Source of the DNA: Isoetes taiwanensis
Lineage: Eukaryota > Streptophyta > Lycopodiopsida > Isoetales > Isoetaceae
NCBI GenBank assembly: GCA_021234155.1
Contig: JAJEKV010000037.1
Location: 2,594,631-2,658,630, forward strand
Reading direction: 5' to 3'
DNA: 64,000 bases
Shown here: positions 51,181-62,411 of the stretch, piece by piece
Layout: every line of letters begins with the position of its first letter
Numbering within the stretch: the stretch's first letter is position 1
Notes under the pieces: model-generated
What the model was told of the DNA's origin: nothing
The model's database searches: none
Seen by the model: the letters and a program-made list of their open reading frames with translations, nothing else
Translations under genes and position numbers: made by a program

Positions 51181-52139
51181 TGGACCACAAGCGGTTGTCC
51201 CCATTCACAAGGGCTATTCAATAATCGTCCGCCGCCACTACTCACGACATCATGGTCGCTCAAGATTCTGCCAACTGTTATCGGCATTCTCAGCAAAGAA
51301 GCCATGACTACCAAGGGGTAGTATATGCGAGCCTCACAAGTGCTTTAGACCCCCGCCACTCAACGCATTGACCATATCTTTACACTCATGGGCATCGATT
51401 GAAGATACCAAAATTCATCTACAGGACTTGTATTGCTAAGCTTCAGGACTTCGCGAAGGCTTTGATAATTTACTTCTCCTGAAAAGTTATAGCTGGGGAT
51501 CAAGGCCAATCACGCTACCGCTCGCGTAATGCCATATACAGTCGTATGAGGAGCTGCTTTTGGCGTGATGCGTACCGACGCCAAGTATCTACTCAGTATT
51601 CCGGGTCCCAGGGCCGCCTCACCAACATCTTTGCCACGTTTCGGGCCAGAGCCCCGGCCATCGGCATGGGGGATGATGCGCCTTTTGCACCTGTGTCATC
51701 CTCGCCAAATTTCATCTATGCGACGATGTTGACCTTCAAATGACGAATTTGCTATGCGTAGCCTCCTCATCCGATGCCCTGTGGACACATTCTCACAAAG
51801 GCTGCATGCGCGTGAATCGCCAAGATCGTGGTGGTTCTCTATATCCTCTGCCACCCCCACGCCCCGCAGACTCACATCTGGGATAAATGGAGGTCACGCC
51901 CACCTAAGGCACACCTAGGGAGGGAGCCCCCTCGGCCGCTGGGAGGCATCTATCCGCTGGCGCATAAAGAAGCCGGAAAGCGCTGGCGCTATGCGTAACA
52001 ACAAATACCAGCGTAGCTCTATGATTGGGGCCACGCCACACATCTCGCACCGGGTCGAAAGCCCGGCCCTTCTGCATGGTCGTAGGTTTGGGGCCCGGCC
52101 GCCTCTTTGGCTAATCTAGAATGACTTTGGAGCAGTGCG

Positions 52140-52472
52140 GTGAAGGCATTTTGGCACTGCACTTGGGTGAAACCTCAGTCCCCATCGATTCTCGGCCAAG
52201 TAGAAATCGGATTCTTGCCGCCGCCAGGCACTTTGATGTATTACATCGCCTATTTTCGTAGTACACATGGGTATGCCTACCGCACCGGGCTTACTGCGGC
52301 AATGGGCCCGCAGCCGCTCGTGGCCTCGCTGGAGGGTAAGAGAGACTGGTTCGGGCCAGATGGAACCGCAGTAGAGCAATGGGTGCGCGGTGTGTGGACA
52401 TACAGTTTATCAGATACTGGGCGGAGTTCCGATGCTTGCTTCCTTGGTAAGCTCGGGACTCGCCGCTTGTGA
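52140..52472 (+). CDS. Hypothetical 110-codon open frame, doubtful
   Basis: This plus-strand frame in the GC-rich segment has a globular-looking composition with several Trp and aromatic residues (LMYYIAYF, RDWFGPDG, GVWTYSL). It looks more protein-like than the neighbouring frames, but I do not recognise the family. It may be a fragment of a degraded gene or element protein. An overlapping minus-strand frame (52,379-52,116) is probably its shadow. Confidence 0.2.
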   Translation: MKAFWHCTWVKPQSPSILGQVEIGFLPPPGTLMYYIAYFRSTHGYAYRTGLTAAMGPQPLVASLEGKRDWFGPDGTAVEQWVRGVWTYSLSDTGRSSDACFLGKLGTRRL

Positions 52473-53006
52473 GTGCGTCAAAACGTCTATTATAAGGAGC
52501 GTGATCAACCCCGTGGTTAGCCAGGGCCCGTAGGCTCTACTCATAGCCTTTACCGCCCCTTTAAAAGCGCGGTACTGTCAGTTCTTATTCGCATTGCAGT
52601 GTGCCTCATTCCTGATTTGTGATTCTTGTGGACAGAGCCCCGCATGCCCCACTGAGTTATTGAGTAATGAGTCTCTACACTCCTTCCGGGAGTTGCTCAA
52701 GATTCACGATTCGCCGACACGCTTCTCCTCAAAATTTTGACTTCGGTCTCTGCATTTGTTGATGAACACACCACAAGATGCGTTCGTGGTCATACATTCT
52801 GAGGTAATTGATCCAGCCACCCGGTTCTGCGATATTCTCGCCTCATTGACCAAACACTATTGGCGTAAGGAGTGTATACTGGCTTTTTACCGTACATGGT
52901 CGTTTGCGCTGATTGCCATGGTTTTCCCTCAAAACTCTTCGCGCAGGTTAATCCGGCAACTACGCTTAAAAATTGTATCAGTTGGTCTCCGTGACTTACA
53001 AAAATA

Positions 53007-53030
53007 CCTTCCTTCCTTCCTTCCTTCCTT
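53007..53030. repeat. (CCTT)6 microsatellite
   Basis: Six perfect CCTT units lie just left of the long inverted repeat. Confidence 0.95.
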
Positions 53031-53103
53031 CTTATAATTAATGTCATAAATAAATTAAGTGGAAGTTGATCATTTCAATGAGGACTACATTATGTCAGGG
53101 ATG

Positions 53104-53150
53104 TGACGCTCTCCTAAAATATACAACGATATTTGGAGGCCACGCCACCA
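53104..53150. repeat. Direct repeat, left copy
   Basis: GACGCTCTCCTAAAAT followed by ATATTTGGAGGCCACGCCACCA matches 57,559-57,616 in the same orientation, with a small indel. The two copies flank the long inverted repeat at 53.16-56.4 kb and may be ends or fragments of a larger element. Confidence 0.7.
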
Positions 53151-53159
53151 TACAAGCCT

Positions 53160-54370
53160 ATTATATCGCAGAGTTCAGTATACCATCAAGTGTGTAGTGC
53201 ATGGCTGCTATATTACATAACTTGTTAACCTTAGGATGGAACTACTTCCATACGCCCCATCCTATTGGCAACCACCTGGACGCACCCCTAGTGGCTTCAA
53301 GCTACCTGTGACATGGCAACCCTAACCGCCACACCCAACCCTAAGCCACTTTTGGCTCCCACCACCTTGAACCCTTATTTCATCTCCTAAACTGCTTCTC
53401 GAGAACCGCTTGTTGCAAAGATAGCACGGATCAACAGCCCCACTGCGGGATTAGATTAGGTTTGAAGCTATCCCCGAACTACTGGTAAGTCATGGAGACT
53501 CCTGCAACAGTGAAGTTCCTCCGAGCAGGTATTTGAGTAGTCTTCAGGGTAGATCATCCGGAAGCTAGGACTCCGTGATGAGCTAAGATCTTGTATTTCT
53601 AGTAAAGCCCTCCCAGAACTCTCACTGGATTTGAACCCTAATCAATGAACCCCAACTATAAGTTAGATTGTATATGATTAGGGATTTTTTACGCATTTAT
53701 TATTTATCAAGTGTTATGTGTAGTTCTACTTCAGGCGCGCCTCGTGTGAGCCTGCAGAGGCCAGGTAGGAGGCTGCGGTGGAGCGACCCAGAGCACCACA
53801 CAACCCAGGCTCGCTGGTAAGATAGAGAGAGTCCCCGAGCGCCAAGCCATCGGGGACTCGAGGAGCTAGGCTTATAGCTAGCTGGTCACCGCAGGGCCGA
53901 AAGCATGGGTCCCAGACTCTGGGTCACTGGTGTCTCCCCCGACCTCCGTGAGCTGCGTGCTGATCCTGGGCTCCTTTGCCTTTGGGGGAGTCCTGACCTG
54001 CAAGGACGGGTGTCACCACTATCCCTCTAGGGCCTACAAGTGAGATACCCTTCCCAAATTACCCTTACCAGGAGATGCAACCTTGAGTAGCCTCGTTGGG
54101 TGATACCAAGAGGTTACATCTCCGGCAGGTTATAGTCATGACAGAGTCTGGTTTAGTCCATCTACAAAGTATGCACAAGAGGGGCAGATGGAATAGTCAA
54201 CTCTAGCCATTGTCTATAGCCAGCCCGCCATTATTATATCTCGGTCTGCTCTATTTTGAGACCCAACCATTAATCTACTTTCCCTTACGAGTCTGAGCCT
54301 GGGTAAGCGCTTATGTATTTTACGATATGTTGGTATCTATGATAATGGATGTGCTACCTTTCGTGGTAGT
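53160..54370 (+). repeat. Long inverted repeat, left arm
   Basis: This arm pairs with 54,940-56,395 in opposite orientation. Shared words, in order and with the right arm reverse-complemented, include ATTACATAACTT, AACCTTANGATGGAAC, GACATGGCAACC, GAGCAGGTATTTG, GTATTTCTAGTA, CTATAGCCAGCCC and TTTTACGATNTGTTG. Divergence is substantial, with indels. Arms over 1 kb could be two LTRs of opposite orientation or the long termini of a foldback element. Confidence 0.75.
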
Positions 54371-54940
54371 TGATTATGTACTGTCGTTTTGCCAGTGTTG
54401 ATGTTGTTGTATGCTTACGCTGTTATAGGAGCCCATATGGGACAGGTGCACAAGACACTTCTATGTCTCTCACTCCGGCCCAAATATCCTGTGAACTGCG
54501 GTGTGAAGGAAGGGCCATGTAGTAGATACGGATGGGAGGATTTCCAGAGTATACGTGTCGATATTAGCTAGGAGCCGCCAATGGTGACTCTCCCCTTACT
54601 TAATTTTTTTGAATTTTCTTAATTTCAATGGCTCTTGGTTGCTAAATTATGAGTTTACACCATTTTTTACCAGGGCCTCTAATTTGGACAATTCGTCAAC
54701 CCATTTCGTGTGGAATTTGGTGTTAATGCATAATTTCCACTCCATTTTACTAGAATGTTCCTTTGGCTCATTCATCTTCCCTGAATTTATAACTTAGCAT
54801 AACTCTACCCTGCTACTTGGGGAAGAAAAAACTTCTTGCCACTATCGAGGTTCAAGGTTGGAGATCTCATTCCATACCTTACTTAGGCCAATTATTCTAC
54901 CTAATCAGGGTTATGGCCAGTGCTAGCTCTTGTTCAGAAG
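54370..54940. other. Spacer between the inverted arms
   Basis: About 570 bases show no clear pairing between the arms. They hold short frames of 60 and 62 codons with no recognisable domain. No transposase motif was seen. Confidence 0.4.
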
Positions 54941-56395
54941 GGTAGCATATCCATCCATAGATCCATCATAGATATCAACACATCGTAAAACACATAAGCT
55001 CCTACTAGGGCTCCGACTCATAGGATAGAATAGAATTTTTATCGTCCACGGAGACCAATTGGCCTATGGGACCCAAACGAAAAGAGAGCAAAGAAGCGAT
55101 ATCAAGTAGATTAAACCTACTCAGTTTCAGGAAAAGACCTTAGGCAATAATAAGTATGTTGGTATTAATCAGAAAAGTAGATCACTACCGAGTCCCAACA
55201 TAGAGCGTATCGATATAACAATGGAGGGGCTGGCTATAGAGAATGGCTAGGGTTAATCACTCCATTCCGCCTCCCCGTATACTTTGTAATGGGCTAAACT
55301 AAGCTTATGAGGTGGATCAGAATCGACGAGATACACAACCTCAGGTATCACCCCACGCAGGCTAATCTTGCTTGCATCGCCTTGGCCCGGATGAGGTAGG
55401 GAAGAGAGGAACCCCTGTGAGCACAATGGTTTGATAGGTGCTAGAGAATGTGTATGGCACACTGCCCCAACTTCCCAAACAAAATGCATAAAACCCCGCA
55501 ACTCCCCGAGATCAGGCTCAGAAGTGTTCCTACTTCATGAAGTGACCTGATATAAGCCCCACTCGTGTGTCTCCACAAATGTGTCACAGAGACCCACTCT
55601 ATCTTGCCAATGACCCCTCAAGTATGTGTGCCTACCACCCATAACTTCCATAGCCTGGTGGGCTCTATGGCCAGTCCTACAGTAGGAAACCAGTGGTCTA
55701 AGCTAGAAGCATCATCTAAAACAAGGCTGCTAGTTCTCTACCCCCCTTCCCAATACAAGAGGTGCAAACATGATCAACCAACATCATATATCCACAGCCA
55801 TGATAAATAAAGAGAATAGCATCTAATCCTACTCAGAGGTACCCAACTTAGTAAAGAAGTTCATTGATTAGGTTCAAGATCCTAACCGAGAGTTCAAGGG
55901 CTCTAATACTAGAAATACGATGCTAGCCTGACCGAGTTCTAAACTGTGATGATCTACCTAGAAAGCTACTCCAAATACCTGCTCCGAAAGAACTTCCTCT
56001 TGCTCCTGGCATCCCCATGGCTTGCAAATGATTCGGGGTAGCTCTCACTCCTTCTGATAGAACAACACGGTCTTGGGGTCATTGATTCGTATGTTGTCCC
56101 GCAATGAAATGGTTCCTAAAAGGAGTTTCTGCTAATCGTGATTCCAAGACATGGGAGCTAAGCAAAGGGTTTAGGTTGTTAGGCCATAAGTATGTTTGGT
56201 TGCCATGTCATGCCAAGTGGTTCCACTAGGATGCGATCGTGTTGCGATTTGTTTAATAAGATGGGGCCATATGGAAATGGTTCCATCGTAAGGTTGGCAA
56301 AGTTATGTAATATAAGTTGGCCATGCTCCCCTACTCCACTTGAGGTGTACAAGGCTACTTGAAATAAGACCAATAAGGTGTTTAGCTGGACTGGA
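54940..56395 (-). repeat. Long inverted repeat, right arm
   Basis: This is the reverse-complement partner of 53,160-54,370. The 3' outer edge (56,290-56,345) pairs with 53,180-53,245; the middle (55,856-55,998) pairs with 53,505-53,665; the inner part (55,210-55,300) pairs with 54,150-54,270. It is slightly longer than the left arm because of indels. Confidence 0.75.
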
Positions 56396-57558
56396 AAAAA
56401 CCAAATTAAAAAGATGAATAAACTAAATTGCATCTAATAAGTACATTTGCAAGAAAATATATATGGAAACATGGATGTTCAAGGTAGGAATTTGGGCAAA
56501 ACCTACATTTTATCGCAATCTTATGATCTACATCCAGATAGATATACAATCTAAATAAAGGCTACTGATACACCAACAATAAATTGTTGAGCCAAAGTCA
56601 AGTTCCCATGCATTCGCATTAATGGGATGCCTCATGCACAACAAAAGGCAAGGTGAGCATCGAGCACAAAAAAAAGAAAGAAATAGGTGATAGAAATCTA
56701 AATAGCTGCAGTACAGGGGCGCAACTGGTTGCCGCTATTTACCATGCTCACTAAAGGAAACTTTTGCTCGCAATATGTTGGAGCAGAAGGAACCAATCTT
56801 TAACAAGTTGAATTTGTACATGCATTTGATGTAAGATACTTCAGTCCTCTATTTATCTTGTATCGCTTATGGTATGTGATAGAACCACCTCATAATCTTG
56901 GTTGATCGACATGAATATAGCAAGATAGAAGAATGTGAATGCTTGCCAATATGCTCACTACCATAACTACAAACTGCTCATATGATTTAATAAACTACAA
57001 ACACAACAGATTGTTGTAAACCTCAAATTGTGGTAATCATTGATGCACTTCTTTAAGCATTTATGTCGTTTGCAATGTTTGCCCTTAAAGTTCATAGTAC
57101 AATGCATAGACAAGAAATGCAAGCAGCTTCCGCGGTAAGTATACATCAAACATGCACTGGGACATGTGTGTCATTGTTCTTTTTGTTAACCAATATGTCA
57201 AGACTTTGCTTTATGGCTCTATGAGGAACCCGAGTATCCTCTCGGGAAAACATATTTTTTACATACTTTTGCGCCAGGAATGATTCATGGTTGATAGATT
57301 CCATTATATAAATATTAGAGCCAGGTACGTCTACCCAATCGTTGGTTAAATTAACTGGAAGGTCATCTGTAAGAATACGGCGGGTGGCTAGGCAAGTTTT
57401 CTGCAAACCAATGTTGTACTAAGTATTTATTTTCTGAAATTGCCTGCACAATACACTTAAATTTTAGCCCCTTTGTCCCATCTACAGGAGAACTCTAGTT
57501 TTTTCTCCGCAGTTTCTCGCTTGTTCATCGAAAGCACCCATTATCCTTCTAACTGCAG

Positions 57559-57616
57559 GACGCTCCCCTAAAATACAATAAAAAATATCGATATTTAAAG
57601 GCCAGCCACGCCACCA
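57559..57616. repeat. Direct repeat, right copy
   Basis: Partner of 53,104-53,150 in the same orientation. It contains an extra AT-rich insertion (AAAAAATATCG) but keeps GACGCTCCCCTAAAATACAA and GCCACGCCACCATA. Confidence 0.7.
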
Positions 57617-57730
57617 TAAGAGTCATTGAAACTGCAGCATGTATAAAAGTCTGCCAATGTGGAAAAATGGAAAAATGAAAAAATGTGCCATTTCTTGCAA
57701 TAGATGGCTATGACATGCAGTTGTAGCATG

Positions 57731-57788
57731 CATTCAAATATGCAGCATTTTTTTTTTTTTTGAAGGACGACATTCAAATATGCAGCAT
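57731..57788 (-). mobile_element. Very short poly(T) insertion between 18-bp direct repeats
   Basis: CATTCAAATATGCAGCAT occurs at 57,731-57,748 and again, perfectly, at 57,771-57,788. Between them are only T13 and GAAGGACGA. A poly(A) tract (here on the minus strand) plus a few bases, flanked by a long target duplication, is the signature of target-primed reverse transcription with extreme 5' truncation. Confidence 0.7.
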
Positions 57789-57799
57789 GTAGCAAGATA

Positions 57800-59180
57800 T
57801 AAGTTACTTCATGTTGTTTCATTGAAATATATCATAGCCTACTACATCTTTTATTTGTAAAAGCATTAGGCCCATGCTCACAAGAATATTCTTTATCCCA
57901 TATAAAAAAGCAACATTATCGATCTCAATGATGTACTGCTATTTGTTCCATGCTATTTTGGCATTAATAAAGGAGGTGTGGATCTTATTATTCAGAAGTT
58001 ATCATGCATCATTAATATCAATAACAAGTTATTGACAATTTCATGTCTTTTTCAAGTGGTATGATCAAGAATGCGCAAATTGAATGCTAGATTATGACTT
58101 ACAGTTTGTTGGCCCCACTGTGAAGAGAAGTCTTCTTCAGGCAAGCATTGATTAATTGCAGGTAATATTGACATTTGTTTTCATGCAGGTCAGATTTTAG
58201 ATAGTGTAATACACCACATTTGCTCTATTGCTCAGTGAGCTGGTAAAATTTGCATTTTGCAAGCAATCTTTGTAAACATTGCCTAGAATTTTAAGCTGCC
58301 AACAGAGGATACGATCCAACGTCAAGTATGTTACAAGGCAATATTTGCTTCTACAGTCTACTATATTTCTAGCTTTTGTTTTATGTAAATACTAAGTGAT
58401 CTGAAGAGTTCCAACAATTTAAAATCTATTTAAAAGGCTAGAGAGAAGCATGAGCATATGACATACATCTCTTTTTGTCTCTGATATGCTAAAGAAGATT
58501 TTTTTATCTTGATATTTTAAAGAGATACTAATTGGTCTATTGAAGGTAATTCCTTTTGGAAGAACAAGAAGATGCATTGTTTTATTGACAAGCCATAGCC
58601 ATCAGTAAAGTAGCACTGTGAAGAGTGCGACTAAATTAGCATTGAAATTGCATAGAAGTCTACTCTATTCATAGTTACCAAATACAAATACGGAATATGA
58701 TACGACATGCCAAAAAAGAAAGTTGTTCCTTATTTACTAGATGTTTATTATTTGAGAGAAGTGCACTACGGATCTGTATATAGTTTTGTGTCAGAAGCAC
58801 TTAATGGGCAAGTTCTTAATGTCCACTCAAGGGCACAACTATCTTCATGTTTTACATGTTTTGGTTCGTATATATTGTGAATACCTTTTATATAAACCAC
58901 GATTCCGTTAATTTGAAATTATTACACATTTTATTTTTTTTTTAAATGGCATAAAAATGCATCTTTCACACCTGATTTTGTGGTTCTTTAGAGTAAAATA
59001 TAGGATTTTAAGGCTTCAATTTCCAAAGAATCTGATTTAAGGTTGATCAAAACATTAAAATATGAACATAAAATAGGGATTCAAAATTAATTTCATGAAC
59101 AATAATGGTCTATTCACATGAACTTTAGTTGTAGAAAAATTAAGATTCTAACCTTTTAGACCAATATATTAGGTCCAATT
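57800..59180. other. Unassigned AT-rich DNA
   Basis: No gene, RNA or repeat is supported. Frames are all short. Confidence 0.5.
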
Positions 59181-59189
59181 CGAGGTTGC

Positions 59190-59583
59190 CTTGCAAGAAT
59201 AGAGACCCTTCTCTGCCATATCTCGCGCTTCGCACAAGAATTGATGCAAAAATACAAATTTCAGCTATAAAAAAACTAAGATTCTGACCTTTCAGATCAA
59301 TATATTATGTCCAATTGGAAGGGGCATTGGCAAGAATAGTATACTTTTCTTTGCCACATCTCGCGCTAAGCGTGAGGGTTAATGTAAGAATTTAAATTTT
59401 AGTTATACAAATTGGATGCCACATGGCAAGAATCGCAACCCATTCTCTGTCACATCTCGCGCTACACGCGAGGGTTAATGCAAAAATACAAATACTTTCA
59501 TATCAATATACTGAGTGCAATTGGATGTCATATGACAAGAATAGTAGACCATCTCTGCCACATCTCGTGCTTAGCACGATAAG
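59190..59583. repeat. Tandem units each with a CTCGCGCTAAGCGCGAG-type hairpin
   Basis: The word TCTCGCGCT (or TCTCGTGCT) occurs at 59,221, 59,359, 59,455 and 59,563. Each begins a small palindrome and follows CTNTGCCA/TCANAT-type words; GGTTAATG and AAAATACAAAT often follow. Spacings are 138, 96 and 108 bases, so units are uneven and diverged. Confidence 0.8.
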
Positions 59584-59710
59584 ACAAAATAGGGAAAAAA
59601 AAAGTTTTTTTTTTTCCTTTCTTTTGCCTATTAAAAAAAAAAATCCCCTTTTTTTTCTTTTTTCCCCCTTGTCGCGCTAAGCGCGAGATGTGGCAGAGAA
59701 GGATCTACTA
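59542..59710. repeat. Foldback around poly(A)/poly(T) tracts
   Basis: The last tandem unit (59,542-59,583) is repeated in inverted form at 59,668-59,710 with high similarity (TAGTAGA, TCTCTGCCACATCTCG and GCTTAGC arms). The roughly 85-base loop holds A9, T12, A11 and T8 runs. Each arm contains its own small hairpin, so the whole can form a branched cruciform. Confidence 0.8.
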
Positions 59711-60065
59711 TTCACCTTTGGCTTCCCCTTATTTCTCATATAATCTGGAAACAAATAACCAAAAGCATTTCAAGAGTATTATACATGAACTTTTTGCAAA
59801 ATGAATCGATTTGACAATACCCATTTATCAATTTCAAGCCTGAAAGCACCCATGTAAGTATCTTTGCAAGACCATCGTGTCAACTTCATGGAAATTATCA
59901 TCACTTTGCAACAAAGTTAAAAGATGATATCTTCTTTGCTGGCTAGCCTTAAAATCAATTTTCTTAGCGCTCTTTTGAGATTTTAGAGAGTGGGATGCCA
60001 TCGTAAAAAAAAAAATCATGGCCATGATGATTTTGGCTAGAAGAGGTGTTAGCCTTGAGGGAGGG

Positions 60066-60310
60066 TATTAACATATATCAATCCTCCACCTCATCTGTAT
60101 TATCCACATCTAAGTATGACATGGCATTCATGTAAATGGTCGTGTCCGTGGCCAACAGTCGTGTCTGTTACTTGAGTCAGCATATACATAAAGCTATGTG
60201 ATAGGCTTGTTCTCACGTTCTCTATTGGATATACATTGCATTCTAGTTGTCTCCTTGTTTTCCAATATTACGTACTTGGCAGTATGAAACATGTGCGTGC
60301 AATAAAAAGG
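60066..60310 (+). mobile_element. Possible LTR remnant after a polypurine tract
   Basis: TTGAGGGAGGG is followed by TATTAACATATATCAATC. About 180 bases on there is T-rich sequence with a CTTGTTCTCACGTTCTC leader-like stretch. The pattern resembles the end of a copia element, but the expected TG start is missing and no second LTR or coding sequence was found. Confidence 0.2.
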
Positions 60311-61826
60311 GAATTTTTTACCTTTTGCTTTGTATACTTACCATTAGGGGTTTTTTTTACCATTATCTGGGGCAAAATGTATAGTTTAGGGGTTAAATTA
60401 TCTTCCAAACACTAGTATACTAGGGATGTTTTTGCTTCGAAGGTAGACATTCATAACCCCTTATTACTAAGTGCATCCCTCGGGCCTCCAATTCACTTAC
60501 TCTCTTTCTGAAAAGAATTATTCTCAAGTCATGGCATCCTTCAATACCAGATTGGATGTGATCACCTGTTTAGCATAGAGTTTTGGTCGGATAAATTCCA
60601 ATTCACTAATCCAAATTTGGCTGATTCCATTGAAACTCAAAAAAACAGTAATGATCTCTGCAATTTACAGAAAATTAGATTCCATGAGAAAGAGAGATTC
60701 TAGATTGATGAATAAGATGAAAAATACAGTGTTTGATAGAGAAGATCTTAGCAACAAATGTAGGCAAGGAATAGCCAGACTCACACTTAATTACCTTTAC
60801 AAGTTTATTAAAAGATATTCATTTGAAGGCAAGGCATGTCTAATGAAGATGGTCATTTATAACCACCAAATGGAAATCTCACAACCTAGAATCTTGTTGA
60901 ATCCAAAGGAATACAAAGCAGTAAGGTGTCGTTTAACAATCTGAAACAAATGGTACCCATGAAGTCAAAGAGCCACAAAACAATGCCATTTGGCGAGCCA
61001 GAACTTCAACATTGGTGATGGCTTTGTCCACAAAATTGCGATGCAATTCGAATATGGCGGGGCTCTTAGGTACATTTTCCACTCTTGCGTGCATGCCTGT
61101 GCTTTCTTATGCTTTTACGTGTTTGGTTTTGTTGGACGATGCTGACTGAGACATGTTAATTGGATAATGTACATATTTCTTATATTAGATGTCAAAAAGT
61201 CCACAATTGCAACTATTGCACTAGGGAAATCGGAAGCCATCCTTGAAAATGGTTTATGGTTTTCAAAGAATGTTGAGGTGTGATTCTCTCAACCCTAGTT
61301 GTAAGCAGCGCATTTCAATATTTTTCAAAGCTTTTAGAGGTCATACAGGTATATATTTCTATATAAACACTCTTGTAATATCCCTGATTACCTTATTTAC
61401 TTGAAGGCTTTCAAAAAGCTAAAGGCTCTTTAAGTTAAGGAGGTATCAAAAAGGAAAACCTGCTATAGCATATACCATGTTGAATTGGAGTACTCGAGAG
61501 TAACATTAAGTGATTTAAGATTCCGCCAATATGGAGTATGAAAATCAATAAACTGCATGAGTCAAATTCAATTCACTTATTAAATGCACTGTACTTAAGT
61601 ATTACCACCATCATATGGTCCTTCCTTTCATACCCAACCATTCTACCAACTATAGAAAAAAAGTCTCCATATGCATTAGATTTAGGGTGCTTTAGTGGAA
61701 CTGATAGGTGGTCGCAATTATCTCTGAAATACCTTATTAGTAGCATAATATAATGGCAACAAAGTAACTTCTTAAAAGTATGTCATGGCCCGCCAAATAA
61801 ATGGATGCATGATCTTGCTTCTTCGT
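60310..61826. other. Unassigned AT-rich DNA
   Basis: The longest frame, 104 codons on the plus strand (60,630-60,944), is Lys/Arg/Met-rich and resembles no family known to me. It has no supporting context. Confidence 0.45.
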
Positions 61827-61841
61827 GAGGTTCATCTTTTT
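61827..61841. repeat. Target site duplication, left
   Basis: GAGGTTCATCTTTTT is identical to 62,412-62,426. Its T run merges with the poly(T) end of the inserted retroposon. Confidence 0.85.
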
Positions 61842-62411
61842 TTTTGAGGCCAAATTTACATTTTTCACACAAAAAGTACCCTAAGACTTTTATTACAAAG
61901 TGGCCCAAATGGTCTGATAGGAAGAAGTAGCACAATAGTATTCAAACTTGGAACATTCCGCCTACATGCTTTCACATCTCGCTACATAGAGATCCCAATC
62001 GCTTATTGTGCTTACGGACAACTTGAAGCTCCCACCATAGATACCTAATTAAACAAAAAGAAAGAAAAGACAAGTGGCCTTCCCTACAAGGTTAACTTGA
62101 CTCAGATGCTCCATATCAAGAAGATTGTAAGGGCTTCTCAGACCCCATTTCCGGGAAATGTACTATGGAGTAGTCACCATCTTCCAAGCAATATGCAATT
62201 CCTAGGCTCCTCCAAATGGAGTGGTCCACATGCCAATCTTTTCTCGGCTACCTAAGGTATAAGTCCAAACCCCAATAAGCTCGAATAGTCAGTTAGGCCT
62301 CCTTGGTCTCCCCTCGGGTCCAAAAAGCCCCATTGCAAATCCCTAGCATCATTCTGGAAGAATCCATGTTTACCTTTCATTATTCCAAAGTCTCCCCTAG
62401 CTGGGATAGGA
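61842..62411 (-). mobile_element. Poly(A) retroposon copy 2, minus strand, 5' truncated
   Basis: The insertion is bounded by a perfect 15-bp direct repeat and begins with a T run (minus-strand poly(A)). It matches copy 1 at 48.46-49.01 kb (CTTTTATTACAAAGTGGCCC and ATGTACTATGGAGTAGTCAC are shared) and stops where copy 1 continues, as expected for 5' truncation during target-primed reverse transcription. No intact frame or reverse transcriptase is visible; the parent element is not identified. Confidence 0.8.

Larger units (their letters stand above)
50200..52650. other. GC-rich segment of unknown origin
   Basis: The base composition is clearly richer in G and C than the AT-rich flanks. Several open frames overlap on both strands, including a 203-codon plus frame (50,569-51,180) and a 110-codon plus frame (52,140-52,472). 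No conserved domain was recognised in any frame. Decayed retrotransposon interior or an old gene fragment are both possible. Confidence 0.5.

Noticed and set aside
59221-59690. Helitron 3' ends in the hairpin array
   Set aside because: The hairpins look suitable, but no CTRR follows at the usual distance on either strand.
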